DNA from: Agrostemma githago
Taxonomy: Eukaryota > Streptophyta > Magnoliopsida > Caryophyllales > Caryophyllaceae
Direction of reading: 5' to 3'
DNA: 64,000 nt
NCBI GenBank assembly: GCA_958450325.1
Contig: OY288242.1
Span: forward strand, 67,822,062-67,886,061
Numbering within the stretch: the first letter of the stretch is position 1; the number at the start of each line of letters is the position of its first letter. Positions 22,306-34,002 of the stretch are shown here, piece by piece. Below the pieces are notes generated by a model that saw only the letters and a list, made by a program, of their open reading frames with translations, was not told where the DNA came from and did not search any database. The translations under genes and the position numbers were made by a program.

Positions 22306-22612
22306 AGGGTATGCATCATTACTTTAACCGACAACATTCATTATTATTATTTGTGCGTTAACGATGACAAATTTGTTTTTTTATCACACGTTTCGTCGTT
22401 GTTAATTGTAATATGTTTCCATTTTACCCAGTGATTATTTATATCTACGTATATTTATATGCGAGATAGTTTAATTAGTCTTTCATTCTAACTACAATGC
22501 ACCATATATAATGCCTATAATTTAATTTGATATTTATCGCATATATTATCTCTGATCCCTTGAAACACATTCACGGATGTTTGATAATATTCATTTACTA
22601 TTAGGCATACCC
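22306..22612. mobile_element. Putative Tourist-like MITE
   Basis: The termini AGGGTATGCA and GGCATACCC are inverted, each flanked by TTA (22303-22305 and 22613-22615), the PIF/Harbinger duplication. 307 bp with no ORF. The short terminal match makes this tentative. Confidence 0.45.
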
Positions 22613-22617
22613 TTACC

Positions 22618-23481
22618 TTCGACTGACTCTCTACTGTTGTGCAGTCTACCAATTTATGCAACCATCCAACTTAGTATCATTATCAACGTCACTAATAAGC
22701 GGCCCGTGTATCGCATGAACTTTCCAACTAGTGTCTTGTATTGGTCAACAATTGAGGCATACATGCCTTTGTGTGAACCATTATCCGAACGTCGTTGCTA
22801 ATGAGCCTCTGCGTGACAGCATGAGGGCGTGTTAAAGAATATTGATATTAAATGGACCTTAATCATCCCCATGTCATTTTGGGACAATTATTTTTCTAAT
22901 AGATTTTCTTATAATAAACCTAAATATATCAGTTTCACACAAGTTCTAGCTCATAACAAATCCACCATGTATATCGATAAGATATTTGCAAAACAACTTT
23001 TCTACTTGTTGATTTGTTGTCGGTACTTATCACTGAAGATGTTTTACTCCAGTAATGAAGACCAAGTACAATGAACAATAGGATATATGTTCTGATTATT
23101 GTAATACGACTATAATGCTTCGTAAAACAAAAATAAATACACACAAATCACATGGACGAACAAAAATAAACTTTGGAGGTGAAAGTGGATGGGATAAGTC
23201 GAATATGCCTGGGGAATAGCCCGTAGATGAGTATCGCCTCAAATTAAATGATACTTTATCCTAGCACCATTTAAAATAGGCCCAATCCCAAAAGAATCAG
23301 ATGCTACTATGAACTATCACTACTGTTGGAGTAATGTGAGTGAATTCATCTTAAACACTCTACTCAAATTAAGAGGATGATGCATAATCGTGGTTCTCTT
23401 TCATTTATGTGAAATTGTGAATGAACGTTTTGGATTCTTTTTAGTTGCACCTTTACCCACGTATATTAGTTGTTGATCATA
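22618..23481. other. Unassigned spacer
   Basis: Short ORFs here (22577-22801, 22829-23074) have no recognisable motif. I see nothing I can support. Confidence 0.4.
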
Positions 23482-23484
23482 TTA

Positions 23485-24250
23485 AGGGCCGTTTGGTTCA
23501 AACAAATGGAATGAAATCTAATAGAAGGGAGGGATGGAATTAGAACTCCATGCTTATTCATGGTTGTTTGGTTCGATCCTTTGATGGATTGTAATTGCCA
23601 TTCATGGTGTTGTGTTTGGTTCAAATACATGGAACTTTATTTGATTTTGTTAAAAACTAAAAACCATTATTTGTAATTAAAAAATTCTATCACTACAAGA
23701 TAATAACAAAAACAACCATCTTTAATGGTTCATGAAAAAATTCAATAAAAGAACGATATTATCAATAAAACAATTATTATTACGTACTAATAACAAAAAA
23801 TACATATAGATTTAGGAAAATAAAATAAAATTAAACACTCATACGTAGAATAATAAACAAAAAAATAATCTAAACAACCCTACAAATAACAATAGTACAA
23901 TGAAATTTTTTAAAAAATTCAAGTAATCATATTACAATAAACAAAAACATAAAAGAAAATAAATAAATAAAATTTGAAAATTTTTATAAAAAAAGAAAGT
24001 GAAAAGTGAATTACCTGTCGTGAGGTTGAGGTTCAATTTTTTTTCTTTCCTTTTCCTTTCTAAAGTTGTGATGTGAACATGGGTATGGATTATGAATCAT
24101 GGGATGGGAGGGGGGGATTGTGATTCCATGGGATTTGGGTGGAATTCCATCCCCTTGGGATTCCACCTCCATCCCCAAAAGGCCCAACCAAACATTTGAA
24201 TGGATTAAATCCATTCCAATCCACTCCTAAACACCCAACCAAACACCCCC
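23485..24250. mobile_element. Tourist/PIF-Harbinger-like MITE
   Basis: It begins AGGGCCGTTTGGTTC and ends CCAACCAAACACCCCC, with TTA on each side (23482-23484 and 24251-24253). Internal GGAATGGATT-like words occur in both orientations near the ends. Non-coding. Confidence 0.7.
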
Positions 24251-24423
24251 TTAGGCCAAAGGTTATGAAGAATGAATTGAATTTCTTCTCTCTACTCCAC
24301 CTGTTTATTGAAGAAGAAGACATTCATATAGAGTGGCCCCTAGAGGTGACAATCGGGTCAGTCGGGCTGAGTCAATTCGGATCGGGTCATATTGGGTTCG
24401 AGTCATATCATACACGTTTTTCC

Positions 24424-25020
24424 GAGATTTGAGAGTTCGAAACAAAAATGGCCGAAAATAGCAAGGGGTGATAATAAGGTCATATAAAATGGCCACACAA
24501 AATTTGAGCATCAATGGAGAACATATGAGGGTCCCGATGTATCGAAAATCATCTTTGGTATAAAATCGATAAATCGTAAAAAGGTGATGTAGTTTTTTTT
24601 GTTTGGGCCTCAAATATGACAGGCTACATTTTGAAATGACTCCAGACATGTGATCAAAAAACCAGGACAAATGATGCATGGTCTGGTAGGATCGTCCGAA
24701 TAGCTAAATTTGAAGTGTATGATTTTTTTTTTTTGAGATTTAGGGGTCCAAAAAAATGGCCAAAAATCGCACGAGGTGATAATAAGGTAATATTATAAAA
24801 TGACCACACAAAATTTGAGCATCAACGGAGAATATATGAGTGTCTCAATGTGTGGAAAACCATCTTTAGTAGAAAATCAGTAAATCGTGAAAGGAGACGT
24901 GTTTTTTTTGGCCTGAAAAATGACAGGGTATCTTCTGCAGCGATCCCAGACACGTGGCAAAATAATCTTCCCTCCCATTCATTCAATCTTTTAGACACAA
25001 TTTTTCACCACTTTTAAGAA
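24424..25020. repeat. Two tandem copies of a 311 bp repeat
   Basis: GAGATTT at 24424 and again at 24735 begins two diverged copies. Each contains GGTGATAATAAGGT, CACACAAAATTTGAGCATCA and AAATCGTRAAA, and each ends with ATGACAGG and CCAGACAYGTG. Not coding. Possibly a satellite fragment or the subterminal part of an unrecognised element. Confidence 0.75.
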
Positions 25021-25034
25021 ATATGGTAAAATTA

Positions 25035-25252
25035 AAGGGGCGTTTGGTTCAAAGTATTGAAATGGATTGGAATGGAGTGTGATTCCATGAAGGATTGGAG
25101 TTAGATACCCATACATGTTTATGGTTGTTTGGTTCAAGGATGCAATGGATTGTATGTGTATTAAGTTAGTATGGATTTGGAATCATGGGGTGAGGGTAAG
25201 GGTTGTGATTCCAAGGGTTTGGAGTGGATTTACAACCCCTTGGGTTCTAACT
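25035..25252. mobile_element. Second Tourist-like MITE copy, cut by TatB
   Basis: It starts AAGGGGCGTTTGGTTC after TTA (25032-25034), like the MITE at 23485. The copy stops abruptly at the TatB LTR, and its other half is not in the window. Confidence 0.6.
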
Positions 25253-27426
25253 TGTAGACACTCAAATTTGGACCTGGTGGCTGCAGAAGTGCCCAGCAAA
25301 CACCCGATGACGATAGGACTGCAACGCGACACGGGTTCACGATGTTTTAGATAGATTTCCTATAGAACATATCAAAAATTTACTCGGAGAAATTAAAAAA
25401 CTAACATGATGGCAGCCTTAGTCGTGTCGTTACGGTCACGTAGACACTAATTAGAGTCAATTCCGACACCGGGACCTCGAGTCGGCCCCGAAACTCGAAC
25501 CGAGTCAACACCGAGTCAAGCGAGCCTCGGGATGAACACCCGAGGCCCACGAAACCCACGGCGCTAGGTCAAGCCGTGGAGAAACCTTCGCGACCAAGCA
25601 AGATATCACACACCCGCTCTCGGTTTTGGAAACTATCAAAATTGTATCCTCAAAACTCCAACCGCCCCGCCTGACGCGCCTGGGTCTCCCCACGCTCGAA
25701 CCCAGGCGCCTGAGTCCTGATGCGCCCCAAGACACGCATCCATATGGGCGACGAGGGCCGAAAACACCTATAAATACCTCCCTTCACGCCCTCATTTCGA
25801 CACACAATTCAACTCTCTCTTCTCCCTCTAAACTCTCGCTAAGGGCTCGCACTTCGACACCCGAGGCAAACGATCCACTCGATCGTAGTTCTGAATAAAA
25901 AAGCGACATCGACGCTACTCCTCACCTTCGAGCACTCCACTCGATAACGAGGTGCCTGTGATCGACTAGCACAAAATTAGTACACAAATTCTGTCGGGTT
26001 AGCCGCAGAACTAGCAAATAGTAACGAAGCTCTGCCGGAGTAGCCGCGGGAAGGTCAAACGGTAACGGAGTTCTGCTGGAGTCACTGATCAAGCTAGGAG
26101 GATCCGCCTGTTGATCAAGTCGTCACTAGGTTGTCATCTAAACAAAACTTTCCATTCTCGCACTTTCTATTATTATGCACTACGACAACTCTAGATAATG
26201 TGGGCGCTAGGCCCACAAGCATCTACTAAAACACGTAACGTCCCAACTTCAACCTCAAACACTAAAACACACTAAATAGACCCGAGTAATTCCGAGATCC
26301 GTTCTCAAAACTATATGTGCATCGAGTCCCGTTTAGTGTATACTCTGAGGGTGCAACTCCTCACAATGTGATTTACTTACATTCGCATTTACAGTTTTTC
26401 GTATGATTTATTGCTTTTATGACCTTATAATCGCATACTAAATCACCTAACACGGAATTCAAAACGTAAAATAACTAAAACTGAACAGAGCGATGGTCGG
26501 GTTTCGTATTAGTCCTGGTGCCGCCTTATTAGGTTCGATGCATCTCTATTAATACCGAACCGACGCATCTTAAGCAGAATACCAGGTAAGGTATACCACG
26601 AGAATGACTAGTATCCGTATTATCGCGTTAAAACTGATTTGCTAATACGTATAATACTAGTACTCTCTACTCTCCTACGTGCATCTTTTCATGGCCTGCC
26701 TGTCACGTGAAATCGCATGCAAAGAATGTAAACTCAACTACCTCGACGACAATACTTATTTGTCCTTAAACAACCGACATAGCAAAGATAAAGGGTTAAA
26801 ACAACGGATGTTACAGTACTTTCACCACAACAAAAGAACTAGGATATCAGCCCACCGATTGATTAGTAGAGGCCGCTACAGTGCGGGCGGGATTGGGTGT
26901 CGATATCTATCGGATGTTGGCTGCCCAATACGTACCCTTACCCCTTACTCAGAATCGACGGTTTCTGGATGTCCGAAACCATTGGCAATGAGAGTCATTC
27001 CAGGCATGGAGTGCTTAAGGGTACAAGTTTTTATCTTTAGGTCCTTTGCCACTCAACTTTGAGCCGGCAGGGGATCAAAGTTGACTTGAACGGTTTCTGA
27101 GTCCCCATAATTTACTCGGTGACGACTCCACAAATCGGCAACAACTTCAGTTCACTAAAAATGTCGCCTTACCAAACAAAACGACCTTTAAACATTTACA
27201 ACCACGACTCGATCGATTCCCAAACGGAAACACGGGTGTTCCACCCGTCTAGTACAAGTCCGGATCGTCATCCAAATCGAGGTCCGACACTTCGCCACGT
27301 ATGCGAGATCGGACCGGCCCCCGGCAAGGAGGGGGCCGCGTGGGTGGCCGCCGCCACATGATGAAAACCGGGTCAATCCCGCGCAGGCACGCGCGGGGCG
27401 CCGGGCGGTGCGGACGTACGTCCACA
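25253..27426 (+). repeat. TatB left LTR
   Basis: 2174 bp, TGTAGACACTCAAATTTGG to CGTACGTCCACA. TATA-like CCTATAAATACC lies near 25767. Just upstream, CGCCTGGGT and ACCCAGGCGCC form an inverted repeat (about 25676-25712). Confidence 0.9.
25767..25778 (+). promoter_or_regulatory. TatB LTR TATA box
   Basis: CCTATAAATACC, repeated in the right LTR near 59276. Confidence 0.55.
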
Positions 27427-27429
27427 GTT

Positions 27430-27447
27430 TGGCGATTCCGCTGGGGA
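27430..27447 (+). other. TatB primer-binding site
   Basis: TGGCGATTCCGCTGGGGA begins three bases after the LTR end, the place and TGG start expected for a tRNA primer site. I do not assign the tRNA. Confidence 0.65.
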
Positions 27448-29083
27448 TTTGAAAACAAGTTTCCAGCGGTGGTGTAACTTGAACAAGGTCGATGAAGCTC
27501 AGTTCTTAGTTCCTAGTTGTGGTCACTACAGGTTTCGGCCCTAAAAAGCCCACCCTAACCGATATCAGGACCAATCGACCTCTTCGCGGTAAGATCTTTA
27601 GGGACACGCGGAGAGATCCTCGATTGACGCTCCGGCCGTCTAACGCGTAACCCGCGGGATTAATTAGCGGATAGTTCCGAATGGACGGTATGACACTCGT
27701 CTCCCCAGATCATTGTCAATACCTAAGTAAAGACTATTCGTGGGCGGTAGCCTACACTAACCTACCCGTGTCTGCATCCTGCATGAGTGTACGCATTCCT
27801 AGTTATGTATAGCGTGTTTGAACAATACAACCCAAATAAAGCACTAAAAATCTGGATTCAACCACGCCAACATACTCAACCGCACCCAATCCCATTTTCG
27901 AAAAATACCTCATCTTTTCAAAACGACCATTTAAACACCGATACTCCGTATAAATCGTGATTTCTAAAAAGAGAAAAACATTTTTAAATGCCGTCATCGT
28001 GGCAAATTTTACACTCACCACTTTCAAAAAGAAAAAATATTTTCGATGCCATCACCTTCGCCAAATTAAAACCCGTCAACAACGAATACCGTTAATACCA
28101 CCGAGGCTCCCGATCAATGGGATCAAGGTACACTAAACGGTTACATTTCTTATTTTTAAAAAATTGATTTTACACACATACCGTTAACACAACCAAAGCT
28201 TCAATTAATGAAGTCAAGGAATCCAAAACGGTTACATTCTCGAAACACTTTTCACAAACACACCACCCTCCACCGTCAAATGGTATTGCAACCAACAAAC
28301 GTGAATAACTCGTCTTAAAAAAAAGGCTTTTCTAAAAACACTAATCACTACTTAAATCCTTAACTAGGATTTAGTCACACCCTTAAAACACCGTCATTAG
28401 ACTTCACGCTCTACCACGAGCATCCCGTGCACCACCAGTATCGAGCTAGCTAATCGATAGTAGTTTCGATAAAAGCATCACGTTATTATTTTCAAAACTG
28501 GTTCCCCCAAGAACCATGCCCTTTTTAAAAAAAAGCCTTTACACTATTGTTATCGTCGATTTCCCGACGCACGCGCATAGCAACACTTTTTTCACATCAC
28601 AAACGATGTCACCACACCATCGTCACCCCAGTTTTGCAAAATCGTTTTCAAAAGAGAAGACTTCCCTCTGCGAGTATCGGTCGTTTTCAAAAAATATCAA
28701 AATTCTTTGATCCTGAGCCGGGATCGCGATCAACTTCTTACGTCGTACAACCGTGTGATTAGCTGTCTGTGATAGTTACTAGGGTCATCTCTACTCGAGT
28801 TCTTACATTTTGGGTCGTCTCATTCTGAAAAGTCCTCTTTAAACCTCGCCTCCAAGGTTTATGTCAAATCATCTCGTTACGGAGACCTAAGATCCATAAG
28901 GCGTTACGTCGAGTACACCAAGAGTCTAAAGCACCCGAGTCGCTAACCCAATGACCACACACACACGCGAGTCAAGGGTCTCCTTTCCGCGTCGCTCAGT
29001 CACGAGCATTCCTCGAGTCCCTAAGTCGTCCGGTGGATCCGTTCTGACCTTTTAATCATTTCGCACTAGAATCACTCCCCGAT
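27448..29083 (+). other. TatB leader between primer site and gag
   Basis: About 1.6 kb without a credible ORF. Its first roughly 400 bases recur at 60957-61348. Confidence 0.6.
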
Positions 29084-29815
29084 ATGTCGGTAGATTCAAG
29101 CGCCATCAAGAGCATCCGCAATGATGTTAGTGCCCTAGCCAATTTGGTTCGCAACATCCATACTTCAGTAACCCGTTTGACCTTATCTGTCCGTTACATC
29201 AATAGCCGCCTCAATTTCCTTGAGAGTAGAGACACCGAAAGCGATACAAACACTAACCCAAGCGATTACCATGCCCAAAAGCCTACCCAGGGTAGATTAT
29301 TCCAGTGCTCCGCCCGATTGGGGCTTCCTAAAGTCAATACGGAAGGGACACCAAGACCTTACAAGACCACACCCAACAAAGTCGGAAGGTCAACGAGAAA
29401 GATTACCCCAATCAACTTATCTTACACCGAAGCCCTTAAGTGCCTAGTCGATCAAGGGTTACTCTCACCTTTGGGTTTCACTCCCGACCCACCAGTCAGC
29501 AAACGAAGCAAAAGTTGGACCCCTAATGCTTATTGCCTATATCACCAAGGTAACGGGCGTGAATCTTGCTTTCGGCTTAAACATGCCATACAAGATATGA
29601 TTGAAAACGAGACCATTAGCCTCCCTCCACCCGAGAAACCAAATAATACCACAAACCCTTTTAGCATTCGCGCAGCCTTCGGCGACGCCGTCGGTTGTTC
29701 CCACCTCGACCCCATAGAAGAGAATGTCCGGAATATCACGGAAAATCCTGGCAACCTACGGGCATCCACCGAGACGAGTAAATTTGTGTCAGAGTCAGAG
29801 TCTAGTTCGTCTTAG
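29084..29815 (+). CDS. TatB gag-like protein, capsid part missing
   Basis: 243 codons, MSVDSSAIKS to SESESSSS. The N-terminus is a predicted helix. Residues about 150-180 show YCLYHQGNGRESCFRLKHAI, the C/H-rich motif followed by LKHxIQDMIE that closes the nucleocapsid part of Tat-lineage gag. The retrotransposon-gag capsid core is not visible, so this is either an internally deleted gag or a reduced non-autonomous version. The frame ends in TAG and no pol follows; AthA lies 510 bases downstream. Confidence 0.6.
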   Translation: MSVDSSAIKSIRNDVSALANLVRNIHTSVTRLTLSVRYINSRLNFLESRDTESDTNTNPSDYHAQKPTQGRLFQCSARLGLPKVNTEGTPRPYKTTPNKVGRSTRKITPINLSYTEALKCLVDQGLLSPLGFTPDPPVSKRSKSWTPNAYCLYHQGNGRESCFRLKHAIQDMIENETISLPPPEKPNNTTNPFSIRAAFGDAVGCSHLDPIEENVRNITENPGNLRASTETSKFVSESESSSS

Positions 29816-30325
29816 GGCCCAGACCTAGTAATATAACAAATGCCTTTTCGTTTCTCGCATCAAGTCAGAAGGTGTGAAGGGATCTGTCCTCCACCTCCCC
29901 AAAAAAAAATATCACGGGCACATAACCCGCTATTACTATCAATAAAAAGAAATAAACTTTTCTTCCTTTATGATACGCCTTGACAATTGCTTGATTTAAT
30001 GATGTACTTTCTTGCTTACAACTCGGTACTATGCCATTTATCGGTAATAATAAAACATACCTCAAAGCAACGAGGAATTACAAGAACCGAGATCCCATGT
30101 TCTCTTTTTACCTATTCCATGCCTGGTGTAGAAAGCCACATAGATATCCCTTAGAACGAGCATTACCGAATCCTATGACAAATCTAGACAATCTCTTAGC
30201 TTGCAATCAAAGACGGAAGGCAAACCCATTTCCCACAATATATATCTCCCAAATAAAGACCGACCATTTCCTACCATAGGTGTTAGTCTGACAAAAAAAG
30301 AAAAGAAGAAACGGCCAAAAAGAGC
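29816..30325 (+). other. TatB spacer up to the AthA insertion
   Basis: No recognisable protein. A short ORF at 30031-30279 has no motif. Confidence 0.4.
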
Positions 30326-31896
30326 TGATGCGAGGATTTGTCGTCGATCCTACACCAATTAAACCAACTATCCTAACTAGTAGCTAGGGGCAAGTCAGGT
30401 CGGTCCACGAAGACGGTAGAGAAAAGACTAGAGTATGCTTAGGTTTAAGACAAAGTCACAAGAAACAATGAGGGAAGATATTTTCTTTTGAGTTTGGATA
30501 AGATTAGAAACTAATTTTAAACAAAACTAAATGATTCGAATAGGAATGAGCTAAAACAAACAACTATAACAATATCTAAAATGGAGATGAAATCAAATGG
30601 GTAAAGGAGTAGGGTTAGATCGAGTTCATAGACGTAATAGGCTAAGGGAAAACGAGGATCAAAGTGTCATCAAATCACTAAGGCAAGCTCGTGCTATCGC
30701 AACTAAACGAACCCAACGATTCATGCAATTGAACACCCAAAACATGAGAAGTTCATCACAAGTCAAGCAAACATCAAGAGAGAAGCAACAATTAGAGTAG
30801 TATGGCCACTACCACCCTAACAAGCAATTTATCAAACACCCAACATGCAAAACTAGTGACAAGCAATAAAGACTCAACTTTTAACCATGCTTAGCCTTAA
30901 TCACCCATAATTAACGTCTAATCCCTCTACTAACCCCACAAAAAGTCTACTCACTCATAACTAAACTAATACTAACATAACCAAAGGAAAATAACACAAA
31001 AGCTAAAACATTCATTATGCAAGATAAACAAGATAAACAATATTTAAGAGATAAAGATTGAAACTTTAATGAATAACTAAGAATAAAAGGGAAGAGATTA
31101 AGGAAATTATACCAACACAAATATGAAGTGGAAAGATTGAAACTTTGAATAAACTTCAACCCAAAGAGATATTCAATGTTGTCAAGATTGAAATATCAAT
31201 TACAAGTCTTCAAGAATCCAAAGTAGAAACTAAGATTAACACTAAATTAATGCTAAATGAGAAATGATTAAGGAAAGTTTTAACTAGGATTAGTCTAAGA
31301 GGCAAGGTTTTCTCTCTAGGGTTTTGTGTCTCTAAAATGATTACAAGAGGGGTATATATAGTGTTCCACAAGTGAGAGAAGTGAAAGAAGGGAGCGGACT
31401 AGGAGTTGAGTCCTTCCCGACCGGGAAGGAATGGTCCCGATCGGGAAGAACCGATAGTCCCGACCGGGATGACACGAACCCGATCGGGACGGCTTCACGG
31501 AGGGGGCTGTTTTGCTCCATCCTTCACGAACGGGAAGGGCTCGTCCCGTCCGGGATTCTTCCTCCTTCCCGACCGGGAAGGTATGGTCCCGATCGGGATG
31601 GGTCCTGTTTTGCTCTTCCTTGGCTTCTTATCGATGCTCGGTGTTCCGGATATCATTAAGCGGGCCCTAGGGGACTCGGGATCGAGTCTAAGCCACCGAG
31701 TCATCGCCACTTCTCTTCTTTGGCTCCATATGCATCGGAAATGAGTCGAAATAGTTCCGCTTCTTCAAGATAGCTCTAGGAACCTAAAACAAGCTAGAAG
31801 AAGCGTAAGTAGCCTCGAAAACCGCTCCAAGGAGCGATTTCATAAGAGAAACCGGGACTAAACACAAGAAATAATCAATACAAAACACACTTATCA
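30326..31896 (-). repeat. AthA 3' LTR (complete)
   Basis: 1571 bp, read on minus from TGATAAGTGTG to CCTCGCATCA. Palindromes of the CCCGACCGGGA/CCCGATCGGGA type cluster at 31410-31610. TATA-like CTATATATACC (minus) lies near 31350. It is related to the AthN LTR at both ends and around GGAGCGATTT. Confidence 0.9.
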
Positions 31897-33850
31897 ACTC
31901 CCCCACACTTAACCCTTACTCGCCCTCGAGTAAGCACGAACTAACTAACTAACTAACTAGAAAAAGAACTACTATCCGAGTGGGTATTAGCGCACTCTAC
32001 GCCCTTTCAACTCACGCCGAAGTGTTTATGAGGTAAAACACTCCTCGCAAGACAAGTGAGGTCTTGTGACAAAAATGGTGGATACGCCTCGCACACGAAA
32101 CAAACAAGCACACGAACAAACAAAAAGAGACGTATCCAAGCTAAGAAAAACACCGAGTTCCTCATCAAAACGGTGGGAAGACTCCGGTTATGAACCCAAG
32201 GCAAGTGAAACATTCCCAAGTTAGCTACACAAGAAGGAAGGGACACAAATTCTAATAGTATGACGGCTAAGCAACAATTAAATTGACAACTTGCCTAAGT
32301 CCTTCTAATCTACTAAGGGAAATTTACACCAAGACGATAAATGGAGTGGAAAAAGGATGAACCCCGGAGTGAGTCGACACTGTAGGTAAGTGTGATTTCA
32401 TTCCCCAAGCAAAGCCTAGAGGGTCGTCCCAAACTCAAAGTAACCAACTAGTCCAAACAAAAAAGGGAAAAATGCTAAGCAAAGAGGAAGACAATCGAAT
32501 AGTCGCCGCTATCTTCCTTCCTCGGGACTCGGTCCGTTGGTAGGCCCTTCACGGCGACGCATCGACAAAAGGCTAGGTGAAAAGAAGGATAATCGAATAG
32601 TCACCGCTATCTTCCTTCCTCGGGACTCGGTCCGTTGGTAGGCTCTTCACGGTGGCACATCGACGAGGGAAAATGTTTATTGTTTTTGTTTTGTTTTTTG
32701 GGAATGTTTTTGAGGTTTATTCTTTGACTTTGGGCTAACACACTTTCTTTCGTTCTTGATCTTCTTCTCCTCCCCTTAAGTCAATCAATTGGGGGCAAAT
32801 TTTTGGGCATTTTCCTTCGTTTTTTCGTTTTTTTTAGCCCCATTCTTTCTCGATTGGCTTGCCCATGACAACGTCTAAATGCAACTTGCCAATTACAATA
32901 TGCAAAGCTTATTAAACGGAAATGGAGGAATGGTAGGAAAGTAGGTAAGTTAGGTGTGCACCCCTTCCTAACCCACAAAAAGGTGAAAAATTTGGACTAG
33001 AAAGCGGTTACTTGAATAAGGTCACCTAAGGAAATGAAACCCGGACACCAAGGCCTAACACTCCGGGGGTGGTCAAGGTGGTCAAGTGCGAATCTCGGTG
33101 TAAACACTTAGTAGAAAAGATGGACTCAAGGCAAAAGGTCAATATAATTATTGTTTAAAGGTCATTCTACTAGAATAAAGTCCACAAATCCAAAAAGTGA
33201 CGCTAACTAGAGAATAAGAGGCAGTTGCACACAAATCACATAACCGGGTTTTCGAAAAAGAAACACTTTACCTACACCTAACACAAACTATACAAGACGA
33301 AGACAAGAGAGAAAGAAAACACAAAAAGAAGAAAAGAAAAGTAAGAGTAAACATACACAACAATTAACAAACACCACCCCTTACATTCCAAACAAGTTGC
33401 TTATGTAACCCAAACTTCACAAAGCTCCACCCGAGCCACCATCAACACAAACACAATCTCCAAACTCCGCGACGGAAATAGGAAAAAGGGAAAGGAATGA
33501 TATTACCGAGATTTTGTAGAGCTTTCCGAAATTGATGGTCGTCGAGCAACCTACAAGGAAAAGGGGAGGCAAAACGCACACAAACAACAAATATACACAA
33601 CATAAACAAAATAAGACACAAAAGAAAAATATTTTTGGGATTTTTTTTTTTCAAATTTTTAGGGTTTTTTGGAATTTTTCGAAAGAAATTAAGAAAAATG
33701 AAAAAGAACTATCACTCCCCCCACACTTAAATCGAGCAATGTCCCTATGCTCGATCGACAGTGTGTGGAAGACACAAAAGAAAAGAAAATAAAAATAAGG
33801 TGAAATAGACTACAGATGAAGAAAATGTAGAGGGTTTCGGGCCTAGGTGT
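31897..33850 (-). other. AthA 3' UTR with two polypurine tracts
   Basis: Minus-strand AAGTGTGGGGGAGT abuts the LTR (31897-31910) and a second AAGTGTGGGGGGAGT lies at about 33714-33730. The region between is homologous to the AthN 3' UTR and has no ORF. It holds a partial duplication near 32490-32660 (CTATCTTCCTTCCTCGGGAC twice). Confidence 0.65.
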
Positions 33851-34002
33851 AAAATGATTACAAGAGGGGTATATATAGTGTTCCACAAGTGAGAGAAGTG
33901 AAAGAAGGGAGCGGACTAAGAGCTGAGTCCTTCCCGACCGGGAAGGAATGGTCCCGATCGGGAAGAACCGATGGTCCCGACCGGGATGACACGAACCCGA
34001 TC
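33851..34002 (-). repeat. LTR-derived patch inside AthA
   Basis: 152 bases almost identical to LTR positions 31334-31485, in the same orientation, joined directly to truncated integrase codons. It includes the TATA-like stretch and three palindromes. Confidence 0.85.

Noticed and set aside
22577..23074. Two plus-strand ORFs of 74 and 81 codons as host genes
   Set aside because: Short, no motif, AT-rich context, no promoter or splice support.
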